Shown here one piece after another: positions 24,729-33,533 of a stretch of 64,000 nt of DNA. Both the position numbers and the translations under genes were made by a program. Positions within the stretch are counted from its first letter, which is position 1. The number at the start of each line of letters is the position of its first letter. The notes under the pieces were generated by a model that was given only the letters and a program-made list of their open reading frames with translations, ran no database searches and was not told where the DNA came from. The stretch comes from Haloferax mediterranei ATCC 33500 (GTDB lineage Archaea > Halobacteriota > Halobacteria > Halobacteriales > Haloferacaceae): NCBI RefSeq assembly GCF_000306765.2, contig NC_017941.2, positions 1,240,001 to 1,304,000 on the forward strand. The letters are read 5' to 3'.

Positions 24729-25015
24729 ACACGGAACTCCCATTTGCAGTGGTCGCACTGAAGACAGTGACACTCGTTTTGGGGTGCCTCGTAACGTACT
24801 TTGCAGCCAAGGCTGCCAGAAGAACAGGTGTGACTGGCCTGGGCTATCTTGCGGTCGGCTTCGGTGTCGTCACGCTCGGGTCGTTGCTTGCGGGGGTTGC
24901 TCACCAACTCCCGCTATTCGCTTCGGATACTGCGCTTGTCGTCGAGACTGCGCTAACGGCGGTTGGGTTTGCGATTATCACGCTTTCACTGTATGTGACT
25001 CGCCAGTCAGTGTGA
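24725..25015 (+). CDS. DUF7521-type three-helix membrane protein
   Basis: The 96-residue protein has three hydrophobic segments (about 8-27, 39-60, 69-90) with short loops and a basic patch (KAARRTG) after the first. It is co-translated with the upstream HTH protein. By family knowledge these pairs are widespread in haloarchaea and their function is not known; a membrane-linked sensor for the regulator is plausible. Confidence 0.75.
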   Translation: MNTELPFAVVALKTVTLVLGCLVTYFAAKAARRTGVTGLGYLAVGFGVVTLGSLLAGVAHQLPLFASDTALVVETALTAVGFAIITLSLYVTRQSV

Positions 25016-25084
25016 CTCGACTCCACCTCGTGGCGGAGTGCGGAGGTGGTCTCTGCGCTGCTCCTGCCGCTTACGAAACAACCG

Positions 25085-25170
25085 CTATAGTAGCGTCTGC
25101 AACTGGTGACACATCCGACCGCACGACAGCGGTCGATCGAGTGTGTACTGACTTGCAAACGCTACTATAG
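25085..25170 (-). mobile_element. 86-bp MITE-like foldback element, copy 3 (inverted)
   Basis: This copy has the same length as the other two but lies in the opposite orientation, shown by the core GACTTGCAAACG now at the right. Its left end carries one change (GCGTCTGC for GCGTTTGC). It starts 70 bp after the stop of the membrane-protein gene. Confidence 0.85.
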
Positions 25171-25734
25171 TCGAATTTCTCCTCCCAACGGTAGCGACAC
25201 CCACTCTCAGACAAAGGTCCGCCGAGACACTCCAAAGTCGACATAGATGTCAGTTGGAAGAGCACCAAAAGCACCATCGATGGAAGCGAGAAGAAAAGCG
25301 TCCGAATCGTCACGGGATTGCGACGAGACCTACCACCGTAACCTTCGGTGGGTCGTGCCAGCGGACAATTTGTGTGACTCGGGTGAGAGTACGTGGGCGA
25401 GTCACGGCTCTGCGTATTTTTTACGCCCGGTGGAACCGACTTGGAGAGTGAGTCCCCGAAACACGCACCGCGAGAATCTGTATCACGTAAAACATATTAT
25501 ACTCGTTGACAAATTAGTAATTGCGGCTGTCAGAGGCATGCTCCATTGAGCAACCACCTTTTGGGTCTATTACTTGTGTTGAGATAGTGGTTCTCGGCGG
25601 CGTTGATCCCGGTATCCTCACGAGGTGAAACGCCACGTGAGCCGTTTTTGGTTGTGATTGGACCGACCGCAGGTGACGGGCACATATCACCAAAACTGAT
25701 TTTGTCGTGTTGGTGCCTCGTATAGGCACCCTCC
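25171..25734. other. Intergenic region with no supported gene
   Basis: This stretch of about 560 bp has short open frames of poor composition on both strands. On the minus strand at about 25560-25700 a piece reading REDTGINAAENHYL recalls the end of a TnpB-like protein, but it is too short and unsupported to call. The rest holds nothing that I can identify. Confidence 0.4.
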
Positions 25735-25917
25735 ATGGACAAGACAGAGATTTTCCAAGCGTTGACGCTCTGGTTTGTTGTACTTATTTTCCTTCAAACA
25801 ACACCCTCTCAGTCAGGGGTGGTCCACACGGTGATCGGAGTTGTCGCCCTCGCTCTTATGTGGGTAATTCCGATATACCTCTTCGTTAGAGCATTCAACG
25901 GAGTGGCGGCTCGGTGA
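25735..25917 (+). CDS. Small two-helix membrane protein
   Basis: This 60-residue product from ATG 25735 has two hydrophobic segments (about 10-22 and 29-53) separated by a short polar turn and ends in Arg. The haloarchaeal codon pattern is fair. It stands alone between the island and the core genes. The family is unknown. Confidence 0.5.
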   Translation: MDKTEIFQALTLWFVVLIFLQTTPSQSGVVHTVIGVVALALMWVIPIYLFVRAFNGVAAR

Positions 25918-25948
25918 AGTGCTATTGCTGTCCACAACTACGGCGCAA

Positions 25949-26557
25949 TCAAACCGGGGAGGTTCGACTGTCGATGCTCGCGAGGATGTTCAACCACTTG
26001 TTTCCACCGTCGACGTTCATCGTGTCAATATCTATCGAGCTGAACCCCGCGTCGGCGAGAAGCGACCGGATTTCCTCAGGAAGATAGCGCTCGAAGTAGC
26101 GACCATCGTGGTCGTAGCCGCTGGTTTCGCCGTGTTTGAGTGAGAGATAGGCGACCCCCTCGGGAGCGAGCACGCGTCTAAACTCGCGGAGCGTCTCCGG
26201 AGCATTCGCACGAGGAACGTGGAGAAATGACGCGCAACTCCAGACACCATCGAATGTTTCGTCACGGAATGGGAGTCGACGCATATCGCCTCGAACGAAC
26301 GAGGCGTCAGGGACCGTCGCGTGAGCGGTCTCGATGAACGACGCAGTGAGGTCGAATCCGACAACGTCGAACCCGTCGGAACTGAACGTCTCAGTATCAG
26401 CGCCGGGACCGCATCCAACGTCTAACACACGTTTGCCGGATAGTTCCGTGTAGAAGTCGTCGCCGAAACGGGCCGCAACCGACTCCGAACGGTACTTTTC
26501 GACGAACGCCTCGGAGTTGCTTTCGTAGACGGTGGACGTGCTAGTGACCTCATCCAT
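25949..26557 (-). CDS. SAM-dependent methyltransferase (class I)
   Basis: The 202-residue protein has the glycine-rich SAM motif VLDVGCGPGADTE (about 44-56), the acidic end of strand 2 (VVGFDLT), and motif DMRRLPFRDETFDGVWS. The C-terminal part is typical of the Methyltransf_11 or ubiE-like type (FRRVLAPEGVAYLSLK). The substrate cannot be told from the sequence. It is the first clearly core-like gene after the accessory island and is convergent with the small membrane protein at 25735. Confidence 0.85.
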   Translation of the reverse strand: MDEVTSTSTVYESNSEAFVEKYRSESVAARFGDDFYTELSGKRVLDVGCGPGADTETFSSDGFDVVGFDLTASFIETAHATVPDASFVRGDMRRLPFRDETFDGVWSCASFLHVPRANAPETLREFRRVLAPEGVAYLSLKHGETSGYDHDGRYFERYLPEEIRSLLADAGFSSIDIDTMNVDGGNKWLNILASIDSRTSPV

Positions 26558-26733
26558 ATCCGGTCCTCAGTATCGAGTGTTGTTACTTTTGTCACTCACC
26601 TGCCTTCTGTGTCAGTAGATTGGGTTCGGATGTACGTCGGTTCGACTTCAGGCCCTTCGACCCAAGATGACGTCCCATCCGTCGCCTTCCTCGGTCACAA
26701 CGGTTTTTGCCAGACAATCCAACGGCAGTTGTG

Positions 26734-27219
26734 ATGGAACTCGTCTCTGTCGCCGCGCTCGCCGAGAACCACGTCATCGGGCGCGACGGCGAACTCCCGT
26801 GGCCGAGCATCCCCGAAGACAAGAAGCAGTACCGCGAGCGAATCGCGAACGACCCGGTCATCCTCGGACGGCGGACGTTCGAATCCATGCTCGATGACCT
26901 CCCGGGGAGCACCCAAATCGTCCTGAGCCGAAGTGAACAGGACTTCGAAGTCGACACCGCCGAACACGCGAGTAGCGTCGACGAAGCCATCGAAATCGCC
27001 GAATCGATGGATGCTGAAACCGTCTACGTCATCGGCGGCGAGGCAATCTACGAACTGTTCCAACCGCATCTCGACCGGATGGTGCTAAGTCGTATCCCCG
27101 GCGAGTACGAGGGAGACACGTTTTATCCCGAATGGGAGACGGACGACTGGGAACTCAAGTCGGAGACCCCTCACGAGGAATTCACGCTCCAAGAGTGGAT
27201 TCGGACGGACCGCGAGTAA
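26734..27219 (+). CDS. folA: Dihydrofolate reductase
   Basis: This 161-residue enzyme reduces dihydrofolate to tetrahydrofolate with NADPH. It begins [25 protein letters not shown], with the LPW substrate motif. It has the NADPH motif [10 protein letters not shown] and the late motif [13 protein letters not shown]. It strongly resembles the haloarchaeal HdrB type, with many acidic surface residues. The ATG at 26734 is chosen over an upstream in-frame ATG at 26707 because it gives the normal DHFR start. It stands alone in front of an MFS transporter gene. Confidence 0.93.
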   Translation: MELVSVAALAENHVIGRDGELPWPSIPEDKKQYRERIANDPVILGRRTFESMLDDLPGSTQIVLSRSEQDFEVDTAEHASSVDEAIEIAESMDAETVYVIGGEAIYELFQPHLDRMVLSRIPGEYEGDTFYPEWETDDWELKSETPHEEFTLQEWIRTDRE

Positions 27220-27283
27220 CGCGTCGCGACGAGGCACGCTGCGGCGAGTAGATTGATGCGTCGGAGGCCCTTACCGGGCGACG

Positions 27284-28564
27284 ATGGGGCTCAACCTCGA
27301 TACGCGGATTCTAGCACTCGCGCTGGCGCGGATGGCCGACGCGCTTGCCAACTCCTTCCTCGTCGTCGTGTTGCCGTTGTACATCGGCAGCCAAGTCGTG
27401 TCTCTCCCCGCGTTCGTCGGGACGACCGTCCAACTCGGCGTGGCCGAATTCATCGTCACGCCCGAACTCCTCATCGGTATCGTTCTCTCGCTGTTCGGCT
27501 TTCTCAATAGTTTTAGCCAGCCGTTCACAGGATCGCTGTCGGACCGCACCGGCCGCCGAACGGTCTTCCTGTTGACCGGACTCGCGCTCGTCGCCATCGG
27601 AAGTGCCGGCTACCTCGTCTTTACCGACTATCTCTCGATTCTCGTCATGCGCGCATTACAGGGAATCGGTGCGGCGTTTACGATTCCCGTCACGGTGGCG
27701 CTGGTCAACGAACTGTCGGCAGACGACGAACGCGGCGGGAACTTCGGCCTGTACAACACCTTCCGGTTGCTCGGGTTCGGGATTGGGCCGCTCGTCGCTG
27801 GTGTCGTCGTCACCGCCGGGCCATACGCAATTTCGGGTGTGGAGATATCCGGATTCGACGCCGCGTTCCTCGTGGCGGTCGCCGGTGCCGTGATTAGTTT
27901 CGTGTTGATTGCCCTGCTCATCGACGACCCAGAACGGACGGAAAGCGAGGCAGCAGACGACATCTCCATCACGATTTGGAACCGCGACGGACCGGGGTTA
28001 GACCCGGTGTTTGCGCTCGGAGTCGCGACTATCGTGATGGCGCTGAGCATCGCGATGTACGCGCCGCTTGCCAACGTCATCAACGACCGACTCGACCAGG
28101 GGACGTTCCTGTTTTCCGTCCAGTTCGGCGCGACGGTCCTCGCAAACGTCGTCTTCCAGTATCCAATCGGTCGACTGAGTGACCAATACGGGAGACAACC
28201 GTTCTTGGTCGGTGGCTTTCTCCTCTTGCTGCCGACCACGCTCGCACAGGGGTTCATTCTGTCCTCGGGGATAATGGTTCTCGCACGGTTCCTGCAAGGT
28301 ATCGCCGTTGCGGCCGTGTTCGCGCCGTCGCTGGCGCTCGCTGGAGACCTCGCGAAAGATGGCCAATCCGGCTCGACGCTCTCGTTGTTGACGATGGGGT
28401 TTGGACTCGGTATCGCATTCGGAGCGTTGTTCTCGGGAGTTCTCGTTGGGTTCGGCTTCGCCGTGCCGTTCGTCGCCGCGGCCGGTCTCGGGGTGGTCGG
28501 CCTGTACTTGGTATCCACGCAAGTCGTCGAAACAGTCTCAGTAACCCCCCTTAGCGGGGATTAA
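27284..28564 (+). CDS. Major facilitator superfamily transporter
   Basis: The 426-residue protein has about 12 hydrophobic segments. The MFS signature between helices 2 and 3 is present (GSLSDRTGRRTV), and it recurs in the second half (GRLSDQYGRQPF). RALQGIGAAFTIPV is motif-like for drug/proton antiporters. The substrate is unknown; efflux of a small molecule is the usual role. It follows the DHFR gene on the same strand after 64 bp. Confidence 0.88.
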   Translation: MGLNLDTRILALALARMADALANSFLVVVLPLYIGSQVVSLPAFVGTTVQLGVAEFIVTPELLIGIVLSLFGFLNSFSQPFTGSLSDRTGRRTVFLLTGLALVAIGSAGYLVFTDYLSILVMRALQGIGAAFTIPVTVALVNELSADDERGGNFGLYNTFRLLGFGIGPLVAGVVVTAGPYAISGVEISGFDAAFLVAVAGAVISFVLIALLIDDPERTESEAADDISITIWNRDGPGLDPVFALGVATIVMALSIAMYAPLANVINDRLDQGTFLFSVQFGATVLANVVFQYPIGRLSDQYGRQPFLVGGFLLLLPTTLAQGFILSSGIMVLARFLQGIAVAAVFAPSLALAGDLAKDGQSGSTLSLLTMGFGLGIAFGALFSGVLVGFGFAVPFVAAAGLGVVGLYLVSTQVVETVSVTPLSGD

Positions 28565-28618
28565 CCTGCAGAACGCTTAACCCCGAAGGGGCAAACATGT
28601 CGTTATATTCCCACACGC

Positions 28619-29758
28619 ATGGGTGACGAAGGCCATTCCGGGAACACCGTCTCGATTGTTCGTGCCGTGGCGATGGACACTCAGTGGCGGTGGCTCACAC
28701 TCGAATACACCGTCGTCGTTATCGCTCTTACACTCGGGTCAAGCGAGTTGTTTCTGCCGCAACAGGCCCCAGGACACGGTGTTGCGAAGTTCTTCGGGCT
28801 TTCGCTGCTCTCTATCGGGACCGTCTACGGGACGTTCTGGCTCGTCAAAACCGGCGCGTCGGCCGAAAAGATACGCTCTGTGGTCCGAATTAGTCTCATA
28901 TTCGGTGTGTATGGGATATTCGTCGCGGGAATCGTCGCTATTTCCCACGCGCTTGGTAATTCGACACTCTTCGACTCGTTATTTTTACTGGCTGCCGGCG
29001 GCCTTGGTGGCGAGGCTATCGGCGTCCTCGTCGGAGACTGGTACACCGACCTCCAGCAGGCGAAACAAGAGACACAGAAGCGCTTGCAGCGGGAACAAGA
29101 CGTGACGAAGCGGTTCAGCGTTCTCTATCGCGTCTTTCGGCACAACCTCCGAACGCAAGTGAACATTCTGCTCGGGTACACCGCGTTACTCGAAGCATCA
29201 GACCACGCCGACGAAGCCGACGAGTATGTGGACATAATCCAAGAGCATCTCACCCAGTTGGAGTCACTCGCGGAGAACGCAAACCGCCTCAGACGCGTGT
29301 GGGAGACAGAAGACCAACGGGAGACGAAACTGGTGAGTGAGCTGTACGAAGACGGTCTCATCCCACTCGCTGACGAATTTCCCGAGGCGACGGTCCGAAT
29401 CGAGACGCCACCGGACTGTCCCGTCGACTGCCATCCGTTTGCTCACTGGGCCCTCGAAGAAGCAGCAAAGAACGCAATCATCCACACTGGCGACGATTCG
29501 ACCGTCGAAGTCACCGCTCGCAGAAACGGGAGCGACGTCGTCATCGAGGTCACCGACGACGGTGATGGTATCCCGGAACTGGAACAGGAAGCGCTCGCCG
29601 CACAAAGCGAGACGGCGCTCACCCACGGGCGAGGACTCGGGTTGCAGACGATTTACTGGACCGTTCGGGCGAGTGGTGGCGAAGTCGACCTCTCGGACGG
29701 TCGCTCGGGAGGCGCAGTCGTCTCGATGCGGTTCCCGCTCGCCTCGCAATCCGAGTGA
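28619..29758 (+). CDS. Membrane-bound sensor histidine kinase
   Basis: The 379-residue protein has four or five N-terminal hydrophobic segments (about 27-145), a coiled linker (LQQAKQETQKRLQREQDV), the phosphoacceptor H-box FRHNLRTQVNILLGYTALLE, and an ATPase domain with N-box EEAAKNAIIH, DDGDGI and GRGLGLQTIYW. It is a haloarchaeal-type kinase without a PAS domain; the N-terminal region resembles membrane sensors of 7TM-like type. No response regulator is adjacent. The signal is unknown. Confidence 0.88.
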   Translation: MGDEGHSGNTVSIVRAVAMDTQWRWLTLEYTVVVIALTLGSSELFLPQQAPGHGVAKFFGLSLLSIGTVYGTFWLVKTGASAEKIRSVVRISLIFGVYGIFVAGIVAISHALGNSTLFDSLFLLAAGGLGGEAIGVLVGDWYTDLQQAKQETQKRLQREQDVTKRFSVLYRVFRHNLRTQVNILLGYTALLEASDHADEADEYVDIIQEHLTQLESLAENANRLRRVWETEDQRETKLVSELYEDGLIPLADEFPEATVRIETPPDCPVDCHPFAHWALEEAAKNAIIHTGDDSTVEVTARRNGSDVVIEVTDDGDGIPELEQEALAAQSETALTHGRGLGLQTIYWTVRASGGEVDLSDGRSGGAVVSMRFPLASQSE

Positions 29759-29776
29759 TTTTCGTCCGTCGTTGCC

Positions 29777-30841
29777 TCACGAAACGAGGCCGACGAGGAA
29801 TTCGCGTACTGTCGTCGACATTTCGTCCCACGTCGTGTGGTCGACAAATCGGTCACGTGCCGCGAGTGACAGCGGCGTCAGCAACTCTCGGTCCCGGCAC
29901 AATGGGGCAACGGCGTCGGTTATCGCCGACGGGTCGGTCGGGTCGACGAGAAAGCCGTCTTCGCGGTGCGTGACGAGTTCGTTCGCACCGCCCGCCGACG
30001 AGACGAGCGCCGGAAGGCCGAATCCCATCGCCTCGACTGCGGCAATGCCGAACCCTTCGTAGTGCGACGGGAGTGCGAACAAGTGCGACTGTCGGAGTGC
30101 CGTGGCGAGGTCTTCATCTGAGAGTCGACCCGCGAACGTCACTCGGTCGGCGACACCGAGTTCAGAGACGAGGTCGTGTAGGGAGACCACGTACTCGTCG
30201 TCGACCGTCGCGCCGACGACGGTTACCTCCCAGTCGTCCCTGACGCGTGCGAGGCCGCGAAGCAACCCGTCGATGTTCTTCCGCGGTTCGAGGTTGCCGA
30301 CCGAGATGAGACGAAGCGGCCCCTCGGCGACACGCGCTCGGATTTCTTCGTCGTCGAGAGGCGTCCCGTACTCGGAGAACCGGTCGCCTGCGGGGTACGC
30401 CACGACGCTCGGGTCGGGGTCGGTGACGGCCGAAACGGTCTCTTTTGTCGTCTCGCTGTTGAACACGAACGCGTCGACTGAGTGGAGATAGCGTGTCTCA
30501 ATTGCCCGCCGGATATACCGCCGGAACGTTCCGAGGTTCTCAAGCGAGTTGAGGTGGTGGACGACGGAAACGACTGGTATATCGTCACCGAGTCGCGGGT
30601 TCACGCCGACGAGCGAGGGATGACACAACTCGTCTTGGAGAAGTACGTCCACGTCGAGAGAGCGCAGGCGGGAGAGCGACGTAACGTTGTCTCGGAGGCG
30701 ATGTCGGTACGGTCGCTCCGGGAGCGAAATAACGGTCACCTCGTCGCCCGCGGCGCGGAGACCGCGAACGAGTTCGAGGTCGTATCGGTAGCCACCGGAC
30801 CGACCGTCGAGCGGTCCGTAGACGACGAAACCAACCCGCAC
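29777..30841 (-). CDS. Glycosyltransferase family 4 protein
   Basis: This 354-residue GT-B enzyme has an N-terminal nucleotide-fold part (VYGPLDGRSGGYRYDLELVRGLRAAGDEV). The C-terminal donor domain has SVGNLEPRKNIDGLLRGL, and the ExxxxxE-like motif EGFGIAAVEAMGFGLPALVS binds the sugar nucleotide. The GTG start at 30841 lies 2 bp from the end of the upstream PTPS-like gene, so it ends a four-gene unit (arfA, dehydrogenase, PTPS-like, transferase). The acceptor is unknown. The link with pterin or flavin-type genes is unusual. Confidence 0.87.
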   Translation of the reverse strand: MRVGFVVYGPLDGRSGGYRYDLELVRGLRAAGDEVTVISLPERPYRHRLRDNVTSLSRLRSLDVDVLLQDELCHPSLVGVNPRLGDDIPVVSVVHHLNSLENLGTFRRYIRRAIETRYLHSVDAFVFNSETTKETVSAVTDPDPSVVAYPAGDRFSEYGTPLDDEEIRARVAEGPLRLISVGNLEPRKNIDGLLRGLARVRDDWEVTVVGATVDDEYVVSLHDLVSELGVADRVTFAGRLSDEDLATALRQSHLFALPSHYEGFGIAAVEAMGFGLPALVSSAGGANELVTHREDGFLVDPTDPSAITDAVAPLCRDRELLTPLSLAARDRFVDHTTWDEMSTTVREFLVGLVS

Positions 30842-30842
30842 G

Positions 30843-31220
30843 TTAAATCGAGGTTTCGTACGTCGCGCTCGCTACGTCGTCCTCCCAGATACGGACTGAG
30901 ACGCGCTCCGGTGTTTCGAGGCTCGCTGCTTCGATGAACTGGGTGCACACCTCGCGGGCGAAACGCTCGACGCTCGGATTCTGCCCGGAAAACTCGACAA
31001 GGTCGTTCATCGTCTCGTCGCGGTATCGAGAAAGCGTCGCATCCAGTGCAGCCTTCACGTCGTCGATGTCGACGAGATAGCCGTACTCGTTCAGCTCAGG
31101 ACCGGAGAGTTCGACTTCGACGGTGAATGCGTGTGAATGGAGTTCACCTTCGGGACCGGGGTTGGGGACCGTGAGATAATGCTGGGCGATGAGGTCCCGC
31201 TGGACCGAGACGCGGTACAT
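30843..31220 (-). CDS. 6-pyruvoyl-tetrahydropterin synthase-like protein
   Basis: The 125-residue protein has the PTPS/QueD fold: zinc-binding His residues in AQHYLTVPN and HSHAFTVEVEL, and the later LVDIDDVKAALD and an acidic catalytic region. The Cys that usually stands before the HGH-type motif is absent; the local sequence is PEGELHSH. That resembles PTPS-III-type proteins with Glu in this place, which take part in an archaeal or bacterial alternative route to folate-like pterins. Which reaction it performs here cannot be decided. It is tightly packed with the dehydrogenase and glycosyltransferase genes. Confidence 0.82.
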   Translation of the reverse strand: MYRVSVQRDLIAQHYLTVPNPGPEGELHSHAFTVEVELSGPELNEYGYLVDIDDVKAALDATLSRYRDETMNDLVEFSGQNPSVERFAREVCTQFIEAASLETPERVSVRIWEDDVASATYETSI

Positions 31221-31226
31221 GACCTG

Positions 31227-32225
31227 TCAACCGTCCGCATACGTAAAGAGGATTTGGACGGCCTCATCGGGATTGTCTTCGAGAAGTCGATACGCGCGTG
31301 CGGCGTCACCCACGTCGACGCGGTGCGTCACGAGCGAATCGAGCGGTAGCTTTCGGAGATACTCCCACGCTAGCGAGAAGCGTCGTTCCGTGTCCCACCG
31401 GCCGCGAAGGTCGGGGTCAATCGTACTCACCTGACTACTCTCGACGTTGATTCGCGACCGGTGGAATCGGCCGCCGAGGTCCAATGTTGCCGGTTTGGTG
31501 CCGTACCACGACCCGACGATGACGCGACCGTCGTACCGTGTTACCGCCAGTGCGTCGTCGAGTGCAGTCGGGTCGCCGGAGAGTTCGAACGTCAGGTCCG
31601 CGCCGTCGGACGGAGCATCCAGTGACTCCGGGTGGATGGCCGTGTCGGCTCCGAGGCCCAGTGCCAGTTCGCGCCGTTCAGCGATGCAGTCGGCGGCGGT
31701 GAGGCTTCCGAGCGGGAACTGGTCGAGGAGGGCCGTCGTCATGAGACCGACGACACCCTGCCCGAACACGACGACGTGCTCGCCGATGAGTGGGCGGCCG
31801 TCCATCACGAAGTTGAGCGCGGTCTCCATCGTCGGCAACAGCGCGGCTCGCTCGTCGCTCACGTCGTCGGGGATGTGAGTGAGTTCGCCGGGGGTCGCGA
31901 GAAATCGGCTCTCGTGTGGATTGAACGCGAAGACGCGGCTTCCGAGAAGTGTGGACGGAACGTCGTCGCCGACAGCCTCGATTTCCCCGACGGCGGCGTA
32001 GCCGTACCGGAGCGGAAACGAGAGGTCGCCTTCGAGCGCGGCGATAGACTCGTCTGCCGGGAGGTCGGTGGGTGCCTCGCCGCGGTAGACGAGCCGCTCG
32101 GTCCCTGAGCTTACGGCGGAGGTCAGCGTTCGCACGCGAACCTCGTCGGGACCGGGTGTCGGAACGTCGCGGTCGCGCACTTCGATGCGTTCCGGCGCGA
32201 CGAAGTAGACCGCACGCCCCTGCAT
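31227..32225 (-). CDS. Zinc-type alcohol dehydrogenase-like (MDR) oxidoreductase
   Basis: The 332-residue MDR protein has an N-terminal GroES-like domain (GPDEVRVRTLTSAVSSGTE) and a Rossmann domain with VVVFGQGVVGLMTTALL. The usual catalytic zinc Cys and His in the N-domain are not clear: AVSSGTE stands where a GICGSD-type motif would be. The structural four-Cys zinc loop is also absent, so it is likely a zinc-independent or atypical member, similar to BchC-like or threonine-dehydrogenase-like proteins found with PTPS genes. It overlaps no neighbour but lies within 7 bp on each side. Confidence 0.82.
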   Translation of the reverse strand: MQGRAVYFVAPERIEVRDRDVPTPGPDEVRVRTLTSAVSSGTERLVYRGEAPTDLPADESIAALEGDLSFPLRYGYAAVGEIEAVGDDVPSTLLGSRVFAFNPHESRFLATPGELTHIPDDVSDERAALLPTMETALNFVMDGRPLIGEHVVVFGQGVVGLMTTALLDQFPLGSLTAADCIAERRELALGLGADTAIHPESLDAPSDGADLTFELSGDPTALDDALAVTRYDGRVIVGSWYGTKPATLDLGGRFHRSRINVESSQVSTIDPDLRGRWDTERRFSLAWEYLRKLPLDSLVTHRVDVGDAARAYRLLEDNPDEAVQILFTYADG

Positions 32226-32228
32226 CGT

Positions 32229-33014
32229 TCAGTCGTCTGCGGTCTCGACAGATGCGTCTGCGAATTCGACGGTCGTCCCGAGGTGACGGCAGTCTTCGAG
32301 CGCGTGCTTGGCAGCGAAACCTGCCTCGTGCGCGTTCGAGGCCGTGCCGACGCCGACCTTGAGTTCGACATCCGCGTCGGCCTCGACGTGGTCGATGGCG
32401 GCGCGGTACTGCGCTTCGGAGAGGTCGGGAGTGACGGCGATAATGTTGTCGCCGCCGACGAAAAACGACAGCGCGCCGTGTTCCTCTCGGAGATAGCGCA
32501 TGAGCGACGCGTAGCCCTGTTCGATGTGGATGAACGTGTCGAACTCGTTGAGGCGGTCGGTGTACTTGCCGGTCGCGTCGTTCACGTCGAAGTGTGCGAT
32601 TTGGAGGTCGGTACCGGACCGGTCGTCCTCGGCGAGCGTCTCGCCGGAGAGGACTTCCCGGCGGTCGCCGTCCTGCGCGCTTCCGGCGCGTTGGATGCCG
32701 TTGGTGGCGCGTTCGAGAGCGACTGCGGGCGAGCGGTCGGTCCCGATACCGAGACTGAGCGTCACCGGGTATCGGTTGGCGATGGACTCCTGCAGCAGTT
32801 CGTGGTCCTCGCGGTCAAGTCCGTTCGTGACCGCGACCATGTTGTCGAAGCGGGTGAAGAAGACGTACCCGTCTCGAGAGCCGACGAACTGGGCCAAGTC
32901 GGCGAACAGCCGCGATTGGAGCGTCTGAAGGTCCATCTCCCGTCGCGGCTCCGGAGTGACTGTCCACGGCCCGTAGTTGTCGATCTGGACGAGTGTCAGC
33001 TGCGTATTCGTCAC
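32229..33014 (-). CDS. arfA: GTP cyclohydrolase IIa/III (ArfA-type)
   Basis: The 261-residue enzyme has two tandem GGDEF-like halves, in line with the archaeal family that opens GTP to FAPy and releases pyrophosphate, the first step to riboflavin and F420. Key strings are TLVQIDNYGPWTVTPEPRREMD at the start, FFTRFDNMVAVTNG as the first nucleotide-binding core, and FFVGGDNIIAVTP in the second. Length is as expected. It heads the row of arfA, dehydrogenase, PTPS-like and glycosyltransferase genes, all within a few bases of one another. Later riboflavin genes are not in the window. Confidence 0.9.
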   Translation of the reverse strand: MTNTQLTLVQIDNYGPWTVTPEPRREMDLQTLQSRLFADLAQFVGSRDGYVFFTRFDNMVAVTNGLDREDHELLQESIANRYPVTLSLGIGTDRSPAVALERATNGIQRAGSAQDGDRREVLSGETLAEDDRSGTDLQIAHFDVNDATGKYTDRLNEFDTFIHIEQGYASLMRYLREEHGALSFFVGGDNIIAVTPDLSEAQYRAAIDHVEADADVELKVGVGTASNAHEAGFAAKHALEDCRHLGTTVEFADASVETADD

Positions 33015-33174
33015 GGTAGACGAGTAGAGGGACGCGCATATCGTTCTTTGGTTCTCAGACGACTCCGCCGATACTTGCTCGGGGAGCGTCTCTCCGTGGC
33101 TGGCTTCCGCAGAAATGAACCGCGACGACGATGGTTCCTGAAAGACCGCGACGACGACGCTCCTCGAAGGAACG

Positions 33175-33429
33175 CTACGACGACGGCTCTCGGAGGGTTC
33201 GACTCGCGACGATATCGAGAATCGCCCACGTCACGACCCACACGACGATGGTTGTGAAGATGATAACCGTCGTCGACAACAGGGGGACGACGACCGATAG
33301 CGTGGCGACAATCGAGTAGGTCAAAAAGAGTGCGACCATCGCCGTCACGAGTCCGTAGATACCCATCGCACTGTTTCCGGTCGCGGGACCGCGGAGCCAC
33401 CGCACCAGTTGTTTCGAAGAGCCACCCAT
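33175..33429 (-). CDS. Small membrane protein
   Basis: The ATG at 33429 gives 84 residues (MGGSSKQLVRWLRGPATG) with two hydrophobic segments (about 22-48 and 50-74). An upstream start at 33456 is possible but adds an atypical stretch. The family is unknown. The promoter side carries two copies of TTCTCGCGGGCGAA. Confidence 0.6.
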   Translation of the reverse strand: MGGSSKQLVRWLRGPATGNSAMGIYGLVTAMVALFLTYSIVATLSVVVPLLSTTVIIFTTIVVWVVTWAILDIVASRTLREPSS

Positions 33430-33461
33430 ACTGTGGTATATGGTATGAATGAACATAATAA

Positions 33462-33501
33462 TTCTCGCGGGCGAATAAACACAGTTGTTCTCGCGGGCGA
33501 A
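33462..33501. repeat. Two direct copies of TTCTCGCGGGCGAA in a divergent promoter region
   Basis: The 14-bp unit occurs at 33462-33475 and 33488-33501, 26 bp apart, in the gap between the leftward membrane protein and the rightward HAD gene. Each unit contains TTCTCGCGGGCGAA with partial dyad symmetry (TTC...GAA). It could be a paired operator. Confidence 0.45.
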
Positions 33502-33533
33502 CGTTCAACAGGAACGACTCCCTACCGAGAACG

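Noticed and set aside
25530..25742. Minus-strand piece with REDTGINAAENHYL that recalls a TnpB end
   Set aside because: It is too short, with no zinc finger or RuvC motif around it; chance similarity is likely.
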